From Brienomyrus brachyistius (lineage: Eukaryota; Chordata; Actinopteri; Osteoglossiformes; Mormyridae), in assembly GCF_023856365.1 (NCBI RefSeq), contig NC_064534.1, forward strand, positions 11,490,536-11,554,535: DNA of 64,000 nt. The letters run 5' to 3'. A program made the translations under genes and the position numbers. Position 1 is the first letter of the stretch, and each line of letters begins with the position of its first letter. Shown piece after piece: positions 33,600-50,702 of the stretch. The notes under the pieces were generated by a model that did not search any database, was not told where the DNA came from, and worked only from the letters and a program-made list of their open reading frames with translations.

Positions 33600-36500
33600 C
33601 TCGAGTTACATCTTCACAGTGAACCACAGATCAGGAAGGGGCAGTCATGTCCCAATGGCTGCGATCCAGGGACACAGACAATGCCTGAGTTTGGCCAGCA
33701 TGTCCATTCTCACATAAATCTCTCTCTCTTTGTGGCCAGTTGACCAGGAACAGCTTGCCACACTATTTATCCAGCTTCAAATGTAAAATGTTCACACATA
33801 CATTTCTGTCAAAATGATTTTCCCAGTCAGCCCTGCTGTGAAGCCGATCAGAAAAGCAATCAATGAGGTAACTCTGCAATTCTGTATCAAGATTAGATGG
33901 AAATAGGAAACGTAGGGCAGGTGGGGCAGTCATGTCTCAACCAACCATGACATTGAAGAAGAAAAATCGAATCTGTAGGTATGGTGATAGTCAAGCACAT
34001 GGATTTATAAGCTGATAGTTGCCAGTCAAAGTCCCAGGAGAAGCCCCTCTAGTGCCATTCAGCGGACTTGAAAGCTATGTGGCCCACTGTCAGACTCCAC
34101 TGAAGGAGGTGAGGTGTCCGTTTTACCCATTTAGACTGCATTTTAGGCTCTGGCCAGCTCCTTTGTCTACCTGGGTCTGTTATAAGCTTGCTGCAGTCGG
34201 CTGGCTTAGTGAGATAAGCAACCTCGGTGCTGGGGACCAGTGATAAGAGGGTTGCTGTGCTAATGACAAGCAAACTTTGGCACATGAGGGCAAGGATTAT
34301 TTCACATTTTTATTGTAAAACACAGGGCAATATACCATTTTACTATTGAAATTTATGCACTCAGCTAGTTTGTCCTAATTCAATTTATATAACTGATATT
34401 GTTTTAACTAAAATACATGTGCTAGGTAGCTATCTATTGTAATTATAGATTGATACCACGTAATTATGGTAATTATATATTGAAGCATGCATATTTCTTA
34501 TTTCGTCTATTTCTATATCCTTACTTAATCTCGATATGGTCTCTGCTTGGCCTCCTAGCACCACACATCTGCAGTCACACTGAAAACGCTTGAGAGCTGA
34601 AAGACCTGGAACCAGATTCACGCTATGCAAAAGATGTTCCACCAGAGCAACACATGCCCCCTATACCAGTACTCGTCTTTCCTAATATACAAATATGACA
34701 CTATTCCTAACTCATTCTCTTCAGGCACTATGGTTTATGTCACTGTTAACCACTATTATGACATCACGTCGAGAACGACAGTATAAAAATAAACCGACTT
34801 TATTTGGTATTAGTGTCAGAATAGCTTCTGTGGGTGAACTGTCTCTAATTGCTAGTAAACAGAGCGGCTTAACGGGGATTGAGCAGCTGCTTTTTGGCAT
34901 TTGGTGTCAGATCACATAAAACCCCCGAAGAAAGGAGATGGATGACAGGAATCTATAGGCAACATTGTAAAAGGTTTGAACACTGAACTGGTTTACTGAA
35001 GGGTTTAAATCATTCGTGTGTCACTGGACAAGAGACGAAACCTGAATATAAAAATGGAAGTCCACTTTATCTACTTTATAAAAACAAACTGGGGACACAG
35101 GTCATTCCACATTAAATAATTTTTTACCCTTAGTTATCTGTTTTATCTATGTAGCAGAACCTTTATGAAGCCGAAGACTTGAATGTGATTTCCTTAATGA
35201 TATGACTAAGCATTCAGGTGAAAGAGATAAGAATTGACAAAGGTATGGTTACCGCTGATAAATGAGATTTTTGTATAATTCTAGTTTTATAATAAAATAT
35301 GAAAAGTTAGCCATCCTCAAACTGTTTGCATAATTTATTTTAAAACACAAGTAACATATATTTATTATTAATATATGTTGTTGATCTTCCATTATTTAAT
35401 TATCTTGAATATTTTGAATTTTATCACTAACCTATGTCCAAGCTAGAAGACTGATGAATGGAATATTCATTCAGTCAATAGGAAACCGGTTCCAACATAA
35501 AATCGGCAAAGGTTCCTCTATGACTCCATCTGCAGACATGTACTAGGCCTATCTAGCACAGAGAATTGATGTATTTCAACAGTATTTCCTTTCAAGAAAA
35601 TCACAGTTAACTGAAGGGGTTTTAAATTCTGGTTAGTAAGACGTTAGAAAGTTCACTAATTTCACTGCTGGTGGCCTAATAGTACTCTTTTGTCCTCTAG
35701 TGATGAAAATATGCAAATGCAGTTTTTTAAAATGGTTGCACATATACAAATATAGGGTGACCACCTGATCTATGTCAGGGAGAAACTATGAGCTTGGACA
35801 GGGTTTTTAAACTACCATTTCAATTTAAAAGACCCGGATTTCATTTAATCGCTGAATTCTTGCTGTGTGCTGATTGGTCAGTGTCCTCTAATCATGCATG
35901 TGTCACTAATGTTAATGTGAAACAGCTGGATGAATCTTACAATCAAGGAAACAAACCGGTTGAAGCACAAGAAGAATTGAAGTAATTAGCCAAGCATAGG
36001 AGCCTTTCAATTTCAAAGTAGTTTGTAACACTTGGAGTAGCTTGTAATGTCACCCTATACAAATACTATATGATGCAGAAATGCATCTAGTAAGAATTTT
36101 ACATTTTTAAACACTGATCTGATATAGGTAGAACTTACCAGAAATACAATGTAATATAGAGATTCTTAGTAATGAACTCCATATGCTTAATTAGAGTTTA
36201 CAATATATTTATTAACCTGGTGAAACAATAGGTAATCTTTAAAATACAGCAAAATGGCTGAATGCATGTTTAGGATGTAGAGAAAATAATACGAAAGCAG
36301 ACTTCATATTTTACTTTTAGAGGCATTCAATAATTGAGTACATGATAATACACACACTAATGAAAAATCGTTTTACAAAGAATTTAAAATCTAAGTTGAG
36401 TTTTAAAATCCAGCAAAAATAAAAGTGCAGGTATTACATAAGCACACGCTGGCCAGAAGGAAAATGGCTGCGTATTTGCCTGCATTCTGCACTGTACGAC

Positions 36501-38095
36501 AGGTTCTCTGCACCTCAGTATATCTATAACCTTTTAGACCAAGAGAAACCGCTGTCACGTTACATCTTGCCTACTATTCAGACAGCTCTGATGATGATAT
36601 CCTCCGACCCCCCGGACCAAAAGCAGAAGAACTCCAAAGGAAAGAGACTTCTGCATCAAGAATATCAAGCCGGCCAAACTAGGGTCGGGAGCAGATTTAG
36701 ATCGCTATCGCTGAGCAGTATGCACGTTTGTGTGGGCACCAGTCTGTTCTGATGGTCCTGCAAGCTTGTAGCTTCTCTCAGGCCGTAGGAAGGAAACTAT
36801 GGGGAATCTCCCGCTGATGTCTGGCTGCCAGAGGTATTCTGAAGATGACTTCTGGTGGTGCATCAACCGTTGTGTTAACATAGAGATCTTGCCAGCCCAA
36901 TATGGTAGGCTGCAATCATCCATATCCACAAATCACTGGCACAACTCTGTAACTGCTGAAAATGGCATTTTCTTTGGTAGAATTAATTACAGAACCTTCC
37001 TCTTCTTGTTCTTCCAGATTCTGGATGATAGTGGTGACCTCGCCCAGTGGATCTTCAGGACATACCGCAACAAGAGGATCAAAAGAAACTATGCCAGAGA
37101 GTATACCTGTAGTATGCAGATGAGCTGCCGCTTTACAGTAGTGAAGGAAAGACTCGGGGCACAACTGCATAACACCATAGTCGCTGCACTGGGGCCACGG
37201 CTCCATCTAGTGGCAGTTTAATTAATAACTGCAAAATTCTGAATTTCTGTCAGTGCTTTGCCCAGGTTGTAGCAGCTGTACATAGTCGGCAAAATGTGCG
37301 TTTCAGCCAAGAAAGTCAACAACTGATGAATCTGATGAAGCAGACGTTTAATAAGTTCTCCTTCGACTGGGAGTCCATTCTGCTTGGGTGGGTGGAGATC
37401 TTCAATTGGTACCCCCTCTGGGGAGAGTTTATCTATCTGTGGTTTTAGACTGCATGACATGCTACATATACACCCTTTTCATGTATTTCATTTATGTTAC
37501 GGCATTCCAATTGGTTTGTCCACAGTATAGGTATCGCCAGTCACCAGGCCAGTTCTGCAACCTTCTTCAAATTGCTGGTGATGTTGCAGAATGGCAAAAT
37601 TGAGCTTTTGGGTATTTCCCACTCTTCCCCTATCATATGTGTAAATCTCCACATGCTACAAATTCATAACTTGAATTTCTTTGCTTAAGTTCTTATTTTG
37701 TACGTAGGAGAAAATAAACGTCCACATGGGCCTACATCAGCTCATGGCGACGAGTTGTAGACCGGGGGACGGTGGTGTGCTAAACTGGCACACCCCTCTG
37801 AAGATGCCACCCTGGGCCTTTGCCCACCCTTACTAGCATCATCCACTGCACGTCCATTCTGCGACACGTCGTCATTTTTTCTTTGGTTTGGGCGCATGAC
37901 GATCCGTGAGATTCTCATATGAAAAAGGTGAAGACTTGGCAGCTGCATATCGGTCTTTAAAGATAAACATACTTACGTGCGAAACATTTGACCTATTATA
38001 ATAAACACTTGATCTCTGGCTAAAATAGCTAACATTCAAGCACATTTTTATTACGGAATTTCATGAAGTAAAGCTTTTTAGTCTAGCTTTTTAAA
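33600..38095. other. Non-coding stretch between satellite and dnajc25
   Basis: Mostly AT-rich and featureless. Between 36,560 and 37,450 base composition is more balanced and several 70-140-codon open stretches occur on both strands, but I recognise no domain and no consistent splice pattern. Confidence 0.45.
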
Positions 38096-38098
38096 TAA

Positions 38099-41007
<2,909 letters not shown>

Positions 41008-41079
41008 GGATCCTGTGCTTGGACATGCATGCATATGCTCTTCTCTCTGCATATACGTACATCACTTATTTGTCATGTA

Positions 41080-41080
<1 letters not shown>

Positions 41081-41113
<33 letters not shown>
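41081..41113. repeat. (TG)n microsatellite
   Basis: gtgtgtgtgtgtgtgtgtgt in the probable dnajc25 3' UTR or just downstream. Confidence 0.9.
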
Positions 41114-42075
41114 ATTGTATGTCTGTATATGAGTCTATGTAAATATCTACATACGTTTATGTATTCTATATACATACGTGTGTGCCATATTAAAAGTTAT
41201 TCGATACTGATATATCAAAATTTTCACATTTAAATTATACCAGTAATGCCATCTGATGGCTTGGGATTTTACTCAGGAATCTGTGTAGATGGTAGGAGAT
41301 TAACCCAGAACGATGGGTTTAATTTGCCCTTTGCGAAGGAAGCAGAGACCCTGTCTGAGCTCTGATGCGCATCTGTTACCCAGGCCTCTTCATCTGGGGT
41401 TTTTTTTTATTAAATGAATTTTGGGTCTGTTTTGAAATATGTTTTTATTACCAACCCCAGTGTTGAATGGAGATTCACTACGGCTCCTCCTGAGGTACAT
41501 ACGCCAGAGCCCACACAAGGTGGCGCTGTTCTGCCCAGAATCTGACATGTAATTCCACGGTAATGTTATGAATTAATTTGATCGTGGTTTGGAAGTTCTG
41601 ACTGTGTGTCTTTACATAATAGCAGCTGCCGCACAAATTTAAAGGTTGCCTCGGAGGAAAATTGTGGTTGTACAACTGGAGTCGTCACCAAAAGCTGTAG
41701 ATAAGTGGGTGGTTTTTATTTTTTGTACACCACGTTACTTTTTTTCTTTTCTTTTTTTTTTTAAACAAACTACAACATATGTTACCTCCACTTACTGAAG
41801 TATGTCAAAGTGTGATGAATGCTGATTCCGCTAAATATCATCGCTTCCAACAGCCTTGCAGGAATCTGATACGAGTTGTATTTGCCTCAGATGCGTCTAC
41901 GGAAATGCGTCCTGCTTGGGATCGGCTTCCCAGTGCCTGTATTCTTGGGTTAAGTAGTTGTTTACATTAGATCAAAGCTTCCTTGACCTTCTTTTGGGCA
42001 TCTGCTGTTTTAAGTTGCATTGTATAAGGCGTAATGGATGGTGAAAGGTAATATGTGTGACATGTTATCATAGAG

Positions 42076-42278
42076 CAGTGGTTCTCAAACTCGGTCCTCG
42101 GGCCCCACTGCCCTGCTTGTTTTCCAGCTATCCCTGCCCCACACACAAGTCCCAGCTGTCTTTCAGCTTCTGATTACCTGGATCAGGTGTGTTCAGTCAG
42201 TCAGCAGTGTGTAGGGCAGGAATAGCTGGGAAAACAAGCAGGGCAGTGGGGCCCGAGGACCGAGTTTGAGAACCACTG
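42076..42278. mobile_element. hAT-type foldback MITE
   Basis: Begins CAGTGGTTCTCAAACTCGG and ends with its complement, with near-perfect arms of about 65 bp. It is flanked by an 8-bp duplication with one mismatch, tcatagag (42,068-42,075) and tcgtagag (42,279-42,286). CAGNGGTTCTCAA ends are typical of Charlie-like hAT elements. Confidence 0.9.
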
Positions 42279-42585
42279 TCGTAGAGTATCTTAGAAAAGA
42301 GGCAGGGTTCAAGATGTCAGATTATATTGTTAGAATTGAATACATCAGTCAGAAATGACAGGGAAGTAGGGCGAGGACTTTCTGAAACCCTCTGTTAAAA
42401 TGTCCACGTTGTACTGTTGGTGAAAACATGTCGACAGTGGATCCATAAACTGCGTTTCAAATAAATTGGCTTGATCCATTTTTTTGGGTGCAAAGCTGTA
42501 AAATGAATTTCTGAAGAATAAAAATTCATACATTTATTAATAAACCGATGGTTTTTTTTCTAGAACTTGAATTACTGAAATCGAC

Positions 42586-42695
42586 ATCCATCCATCCATC
42601 TATCTGTTGGTGCATTTTCTGTAAGCTATGCTTATCCTATTCAGGGTGGCGGCAGGTCCGGAGGCTACAGGCACAGCTCAGGATGGGGTGCCCAC
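42586..42695 (-). mobile_element. SINE tail fragment
   Basis: tccatccatccatctatctg is followed by the cttatcctattcagggtggc and gtccggaggctacaggcac body segment, matching the tail half of the window's tRNA-derived SINE family. Confidence 0.6.
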
Positions 42696-42947
42696 ATGAA
42701 ATAATTGTTCCATTTTAAATATTAAATATTTATATTTTTTTATCTGCATAATGATGACAGGCTTTTTCATTTGCAAAGTTTTATTAAAACTATCTGTCAG
42801 GCACCTTTGGCAAAGGTCAGATGTTGTGCTTAGTAACATTATTAACCAGAACTGACATTCCAAAGAGTTGGTTCACCTTTAATACTTTTCTGTACATATT
42901 CAGTTCAATTCAGTTCTCACAGCCCTAAGGCGCTTAACAAGGGTGTG

Positions 42948-42990
42948 TGTTAATCCAGTGTTAATCCAGTGTTAATCCAGTGTAATCCAC
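42948..42990. repeat. 13-bp tandem repeat
   Basis: About three and a half copies of gttaatccagtgt. Confidence 0.8.
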
Positions 42991-45400
42991 TTTTCCTGAC
43001 CAGGGATGCAGGGAACTAACCTGTTAAAATAACTTGTTACTGTCGTTTGGCCTGTTCAATCTTAGTTGTTGAGTCTGCTGCCCCTAGTGGTGGAGTTTGG
43101 TTAGTGATGTACAGTTCCTCCATGTAACATTAACAGCATCCTCCATTTTTGCTGGTTGTGGCACACAGTTTATCTGAGCTATAATCGTCCGCTTTCACCC
43201 ACTTTCATTTACCTGTACTCAAGCACTACCAGTAAGTATATATTATGAATCCTTAAGTGATGCATGTTCCTTGTTTACAGAGGAGTTTAGTTTAATAATT
43301 TACTTGAGGCTTATTAGAGTGATAGTAAGTAGTAAACATGGATGAATCTTATCAACGTGGTTCAGATTAAATTTAAGGGTATTGTAGTTCTACTTGTCAT
43401 CTTTAAGGCAAATTAAGTTTTTGTCTGGATGCATTTGTTGCTTCTGTATGTGTTTCTAATGCAAAACAGAATATTGCTGTCATCTGAGCATAGGGGTCTT
43501 TGCAGTTTTTCCAGGAAACCCTTGAAATATGTACCTATTCTTTGTTTTTAGCCTCTGGCTGTATTTGCAAGAACAAAGTTGAAAGGATTTTCAGGATGTC
43601 ACTGCATGTTCTTATGATGACTGACTGAGTGTGAAATGTAAATGAAAATTAATTATTTGGCATAATTAATAATGCCAAACTCAAAACAAATTAATGTAAA
43701 TCAAAAGGTAACAAGTGCGATATTAATGCTAGAATATTTTCTAATTTAGATTAAACATAAATATATAAAAAATACATAATATGAATGTCAAGTTTTCACA
43801 GTATTTATTAAATGATGTGAAGTAATGAGTCCTTTCCAGTTGGGTTTTAGATTATGTTCTGGAGCAAGGGGTCCGGATGCAGACCGAACTGCAAGTTAAT
43901 CCGGATAATCCTGATAAAACACCTTATGAATCAATATGGTTAACGTAAAAAGGCTTGACGTGGTTTGAAGTACAAAAATACAATGCAGAACCACCAAACC
44001 TCGCACACACATAACTTGTCATGATTCTCCGCCCCCCGTGAGTCGAAATGATCAGCGAGAGTTAAACCAGCCTTTGCCCTGCAGTCCTATTATTGTCATA
44101 TATTGATATTTATATTGAAAGTTACTGTTAATTCATTCAAGTTCATGAAAATTGATCTGGACCTCTGACTTAGAACAAAAACCTTTGATCGAAACGTTTG
44201 AGAACCATAATTCTAGAATTATAGCGGAAGTTCCGGTATGAAAATCGCCAAAATACTTTAATCACAGTGTAGGGTGCTGTCCTGTCGTCTTCTGCGTAAT
44301 TAATTCTGTTTAGCAAGGGGATTCTGTTTTTTATGAGAAGAGGTGGGTGTCCAGAAACAGAGACAAACAGAGAGACCTTAAACCGAGGGGGGGTTTTTAC
44401 TGTAAGTCAGGCCATTCATGTTTCCACCAGCAACTGCACTGAGTCAGATGTTCCTCTATTTGAGTGGTGCCTCTCATCAGGGAGGCCCACCTGGGGATCC
44501 CTGTTTGACTCACTGGGAGCTTCTGAGAGGCTGGAATCACACCTGAAACTAGCCCCCATATCAGCAGCCTTGTGTGCGTTCATGTGTGTTCCTCTCTTCG
44601 CTCGGCTGTTTTTGCTGCGTCGGCTTCTTTCCTGGACTGTGTCCATTATCTGGGTGGATAACCAGACCAACTTAATAGTGTTCACCATGGAGACCAGGCC
44701 AACCTGTAAGTATTGTCAAGATTCAACATAAAGAGAATGAAATTTAGAATACTAGTTCTGATGTATATGGACCTTCTCGATTGCTTTATACTTTTATAGG
44801 TTTGTAGGTATAAAGTTTCATTTTGAAATGGCTGTATATACATATTAATTCAACTGACCTGATACGGGAAGCACCTACACTCACTCACTTTGCGTTTGTT
44901 CAGTTTGATTGTATCCTGGCCTGGTAAAAGATCATGGCTGATTTCGTGCCGAATGACCCATTTGACAGAAATATGGGGCCAACAGCAGTTTAGTGCCTTG
45001 TTATAAAATGGCATAAGATACAAAGTATTACATTCTCCATTATCTTATCTACAGTAATGAAGTTCCAAGAATAACTTACATTAGCACAGTGTGGCGAGAG
45101 CTGAGATTCAGTCTAAACAGATTGAATAGTTCATTGATAAGAGCGCATGTTGTACTTTTTACCAGATCTTTAGGAAATTAAATATTGATTCTTACTGAGA
45201 AAAGTCTAAGGCACTACTGTGATACGAAATATTAATTCTCAGTCCACATTTAATATGTGGATAATTTTAATTTGAATTTCTCAAGTGACAAATATTTAAA
45301 TGTACTAATGTGCCAGTTTAGCTGCACTATGGTAAATATATTTAGTCAAGGGCAATTCTAGGTTTTGACCCTTGGTGGGGTTCGTCCCCCTGGAAAAATA
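42990..45400. other. Non-coding stretch
   Basis: No supported gene. An open stretch at 44,333-44,731 has no recognisable motif and no splice context. Confidence 0.45.
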
Positions 45401-45414
45401 CTGGGCGCCCCAAC

Positions 45415-45467
45415 CGCCCCCCCCCCCCACCCAATTAAGCTTTTCGGGGGGGGGGGGGGGGGGGGTG
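45415..45467. repeat. Facing poly-C and poly-G runs
   Basis: A run of about 13 C with one A interruption, then acccaattaagcttttc, then about 21 consecutive G. It can form a hairpin or a G-quadruplex and is also a place where sequencing errors are likely. Confidence 0.8.
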
Positions 45468-45479
45468 GAGGGCCTTAGC

Positions 45480-48400
45480 AGCGGGTAAAAATTACAAACT
45501 GTCTATATATTTAGTAAATGCTAAGTATAGATATCAAGTATAAAACACAATATAGATATTTTATATAAACTTGTTATAATTAACAATCACTAGACATTGT
45601 TCATATGACACACCACACTAGACATTATTCAAAGACATATCACAATTATCAGATTTAATTGAAGAACTGTACTAGGAGTTAATACATATAATGCCTTTAT
45701 GATAATAATTTGTATATATTTCCTAATTGTTTTGTAGAAAACTGTCATACAATATATATAATTGTGCTGCTGCTGTTTAAAAAAATGACGATGTAATAAA
45801 AGTCAAAGATGTGCCTATTTATGTGTTTGCTTGTTTTTATCTTGTCTTTTTAATGGTTTATTTTCCTTCTGGGAGGAATTCTGGGTGGAATTGTAATATA
45901 ATATTTATTTCTTTGTGAAATGTTAGATCCACAATGGAAGACTACCAAAATGCAGAGTCCGTTTTCAGTCAGAATTCCATGCTTACTTTAGATTGTATTT
46001 CATGATTTTTATTATTTACTGAACGTTGAAGTTATTTTTCTTAAAGTGTACCAATAGTAACATCTTGATAATTTAGGACAATTAGTTAAATTTGTACAAA
46101 TATAAAAATTTGGGATACATTAATGTATGGCATTGTACTCCGCATGTTGGCAATAAACTTCAATCTGATCCCAAGCTTTACTCTCTCCATATTTGCAGAT
46201 GAACGATTTAAAAGCACCGTAATTATTCTCTACGATGCAGCCACATATTGGTGCGGCTGTGAGCCCAAACCAGTGTAACTCATATATCCCAAATGATTAA
46301 ATCAAAACTTGGGCCATCACTCAATCAGTTGGTGAAAAATGCCAGAGGCACGTTTAGCCGTTCTTCTGCATTTACACTGAACTTTAGCTACATTAGAAAG
46401 ATAAACACCCGGTGTTATGGATTTTTGCAGATGTATATAACCTTCTTACCTCCTTTTGGTTTATATATATATTTTTTCCCTTACTGTTGTGTTTCTCCGA
46501 ACGACGGCATATGGTTTTGATCAAAGTGTCGTTAGTGGATTTCGTCAGTGAGCAAGTTGACATACTGCATACGCCTGCCCTGACATAACATACGCTAAGC
46601 TAAGATATGCTAAGCTAACATTAATCAGGGCTGCCAACTCTCACGCATCTGGTGTGGCACTGGCGCTGTCAGACTCTTACGCTCACGCAAGAATCCTTAC
46701 GGCAAATCTATATTATTACATTATAACTGTAAAATTAGCTACATCAAAAGCGTTGGGGTAGTTGCAATCCCTACAGACTATTTACAAGGTAATAAAACTG
46801 TTTTAACCCTATACATGTAAATGCGTGCGCAGATTAGTATCGAATTCATAATGTCACACCAGCCAGCTGATCAAAGTTGGCAACCCTGCATTAGAATACA
46901 TACATACATCGCATAAATTAATAATAAATATTGAAATACAGTAACAATAGTACATCAATAACAGTATTAATATTGTAATAATCATACTACATTTATCAAC
47001 TGCATCATGGAGCTGAAGTTCTCTACCTCTTCTTGTGAGGCAGAGCGTCATTTAAGGCTCTGTGTGTGCAAGTATACAGTAACAGAAAACCAGGATTTTT
47101 TTAGGGACAGTGATACAGTGTTGTAAAAGTGATACAACGTCAGCAAGAACGTTTATCATTTGTGCAGTCTATTAGAATATTGACTCGTATGTAGAATGTA
47201 GGAAATATCGAACATTTAGTGAGATTAATAACGTCACTGCTAACTCATTGTAATGTCTCAGTGCCTCTGTGTGATCCTGAGTCGTGCTGGAGGATATGTG
47301 TGCTTTGGATGAGGGAGAGAGTGTGACCCCTGTATGGTTTGCCCTACATACGATCGACCACAGAGTTCAGACACACATGCACACCTCTCTTTGTTGCACA
47401 GCTGTGGTGCCTCATACTGGAAATCACCCTCACTTTACTGTACATATACATATTGCTTTTAACATTTATATCCAGAAAATGCTACGCCAATCTTGCAAAC
47501 TGGCACATATCAGACAGGAATACTTACACTTCAAGACACCAACCATTCACAGTGCTGGGTATTTTACTGGGAATTTTAAGGCGGTAACGTGAAGCGGTAG
47601 CAAGCAACCTTTGCATGTTTGTGGTCCGGGGTTCAATGCCTAGTATTTCCATTCTTATGGGAATTTTTAGCAATGCTGCCAACTATTCACGCCCCACTGC
47701 AGTTTGGAAGGAAGCAAACTGGCATATAGATCCTCCCATCCAGACTCTGAAATAGATAAATGAACCATAATGCTGAATCTTGAATCTAGGTACATCTGTT
47801 TTTTTAAAGGCATACAGCCATACTTTGTACTACTCTGCTATATCTGATTATTCATTACCTCACATATACAGAATGCATGTAGTTGTTTAATTATTGCAGA
47901 GCTTGCTTGTGTTGTGCATGTTGTAATGTACTGGAAAACGTTCTGTACCGTGTTGCTTGTATTCTACCGTGCTGCCCCTTTTACAGGTTGCTAATGGAAA
48001 ATAGGCAGCAAACTGAAACTCCTGTTTGGACACGATGCTCAAATGCACTCAAGCAGATATTACTAACCAGGTGTGAGTATCCTCAAGCCTTCTTAACGCT
48101 ACGTCATTCATAAGTTTTATGTTAAACGACAGAATTTACGAACGACATAGCGTTAAGAAGGCTTCAGGAAACTCAACCCAGAACCTTAAGGTTAGTGGAC
48201 TGTGTCCTTGGTGTCTTGCTATATCATGCCTATTGCTAAACCATCTGTGTTTAATGTAATGCTACTTTGTGGCAATAAAATTATGATCCATTTAATACAT
48301 TATTTCATTTTATAATATTTGTAAATGTTGTATAAGAAAACATTCTCAGCCTTAGTAACTCAATACCCACCCACCCTGTCTGTTTCTTTCTCTCTCTGCT

Positions 48401-50690
48401 TGTTTCTCTCTCGTTCTCTGCCTGTGGTGAGGCATGTGGTTTTGGTGTGGTCTCTTTGTTTCTGCTCTTTATTGAACGGCTCTAAGGCAAAGCGCCGATG
48501 TGGCTGCACTTCGCAAGCTGATGCAGCGATAGCGTCGCAAACGGTACCTTTATCTCTTGTTCCGTCCCCCACTTCAACAGGAAAAGTGTCTTAATCGTTT
48601 GTGAACATTCGTGATCACATCTTCTGTATACCTTCCATTTCCTAGCGACATATTTATGTGAGTAGTGCTTTGCGAAGATGGATCGATGGCTAAGCACCAT
48701 AGATAGCGCCACTGTCTTGCCTTTACCCTGCATGTTAGTGTTACAGGAAGCTTTATTGCTACTTTTTTCTCCAGTTAAATTCCGTTACTCTTTATTGGCT
48801 GTTATCAACGGAAGTGAAAAAACAAGAAGTATAATGAATGAGATGTTTCGCGTTGGAGAGGTGTGAGGGTGTAGGAAATAAGCAGAGTGAGGGAGGCAAG
48901 ATCATTTGCGGCAATTCTTTCAATGGGACAGAATCAGTGTATAGCCAGAACCTTACACAGTACGGGTGTAATTGTCCTCGCAAATGGGACGGAACCTGTA
49001 TAAAGAAAACCTTACAACAGTCCTTGCAAATGATATGCTAGTTCACTATCAGGTTTTTTTTAACACCCATTAACCCTAATTCCTAATTCTATGTTACACT
49101 TCTCCTTTTACACAAAATATATCCCCGTCTCTATATGACACCAGCCCGCAGGTAGTATTCCACTGGGCTGTTGAACGATGAGCGTTTGAGAGTAGATTTA
49201 AAAAATTACATACTTGTGCATGTTCTGATCGCATTTGAAAAAAATTATGTAAATCGCTGTGATATACTACAAATCTGGCTCACCGGTGATGTGCCAATCC
49301 CACTCCCGCCACTGTCATCAAAAGGTGAGGAACCACTACTCTATGGTTATGATGATATTCTGATCACAACTAACTGTCACCTAATGCTGTTCCCCTCAGG
49401 CTGCCCAGGTCAGGACTCATTTGTAACCCTTCTGCCAGGTGAGAGTTTATCTTGCCTGCATATCACGGTCAGCAGCTGCTTGAGGGCCTCACACTGTATA
49501 TATGCTAGTTTCTGGAAGTATTTCAGAGCTCCTCCCAATGCCGCTGGGTTTCATGCCACCTTCAGTGTGCAGCGTCTGCGTCAGTCTGCTGGAGGTCAGT
49601 GTTCTGGCTCATAGGTTATGATAGACAAGAGAGTCTGATCTAGAATGTAAGCTAAAGGTTAAAGTCAGTAGGGGACAAGTTCGAGGAAAAATGTGCCACA
49701 AATATATCATACTCAAGGTACATGTTTATTCAAGATTTTGAGACGAAGTAGGACACATCACAATATATTTAAATACATGATGTTATTAAAATATATGCAT
49801 GTTTGTACTGCAAATGGAAAACAATATATACAGTTTGTACAAAAAACATCTTAAAACAAATGGCAGCAATGGTATCCATTCTTCCCGCACAAAGCACAAT
49901 GTTGTTTGTTATGTATTAACACATGATCTGGCATTAGTTTCTTTTTGTTGAGAAAATTATAGCATCGGCCGTAATTGTTGCCAGAGTAATATGATTGTGA
50001 GTGTGAGGCACTAAGGGGAAATCCGTGGTGACAGCCGACTGAAGCTGGGGGTTACCGGCTACCAGGACCCCCAACTGAAAGCCAACAGTGTCATCAGAAG
50101 GAAGACATTTCTCAAAATGAAACGTATTTCAATCTATGGCCACAATGATAAAATACAAATGCTTTGACAAATGCAATGACCAGCTAAAGAGAAATCTACT
50201 AGAAAATTTATTTTACTTATTTAATGTTGTCGATACAAAAATCAGGGTGTTCCCTTGACAATGAGTGTGAGGTGAGTCGTGCATTTATGGATTAACACAT
50301 AAAAAACTCCTCTAAGTAGAATAATATGGAAGATGGACCTTAAAAATCTGAAGAAAAACAACAGGAAAGAAATAAAAAAACAGTCAGAACAACATGTTGC
50401 AAATATACTGAACACTCACTGTAGCAGTTAGTAATGTAATAACTGCCAATAACGATTTTTTAAATACATTAATGGTAGCTAATACATTATTGGCTGCCAA
50501 TAATGTAACAACATTACATAATACATAAACTTAGAAATGGAAAAGAAATATTACATTGTTATGTTATTGGAAGTCAATTTCATAATTCTATCAAATTATG
50601 TTGCAACAAACACATGTATCTACATTGTACTGCATATGCATTTGCAGTAACAAAGTAATAGATTTGGGGAAAATACTCACTTGTCCTCAT
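45480..50690. other. Non-coding stretch between dnajc25 and cd8b
   Basis: AT-rich with scattered short ORFs. A 21-bp inverted repeat (aagccttcttaacgctacgtc and gacatagcgttaagaaggctt) lies at about 48,084-48,164. An open stretch at 49,171-49,614 is not recognisable. No gene is supported. Confidence 0.45.
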
Positions 50691-50702
50691 GCCATCCAAA
50701 TA

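Noticed and set aside
49171..49614. 147-codon ORF as a gene
   Set aside because: No recognisable domain. It starts in AT-rich intergenic sequence and shows no splice or promoter context.
41010..50700. gng10 expected next to dnajc25
   Set aside because: No exon resembling the G-protein gamma C-terminus was found by eye; it may lie elsewhere or have been missed.
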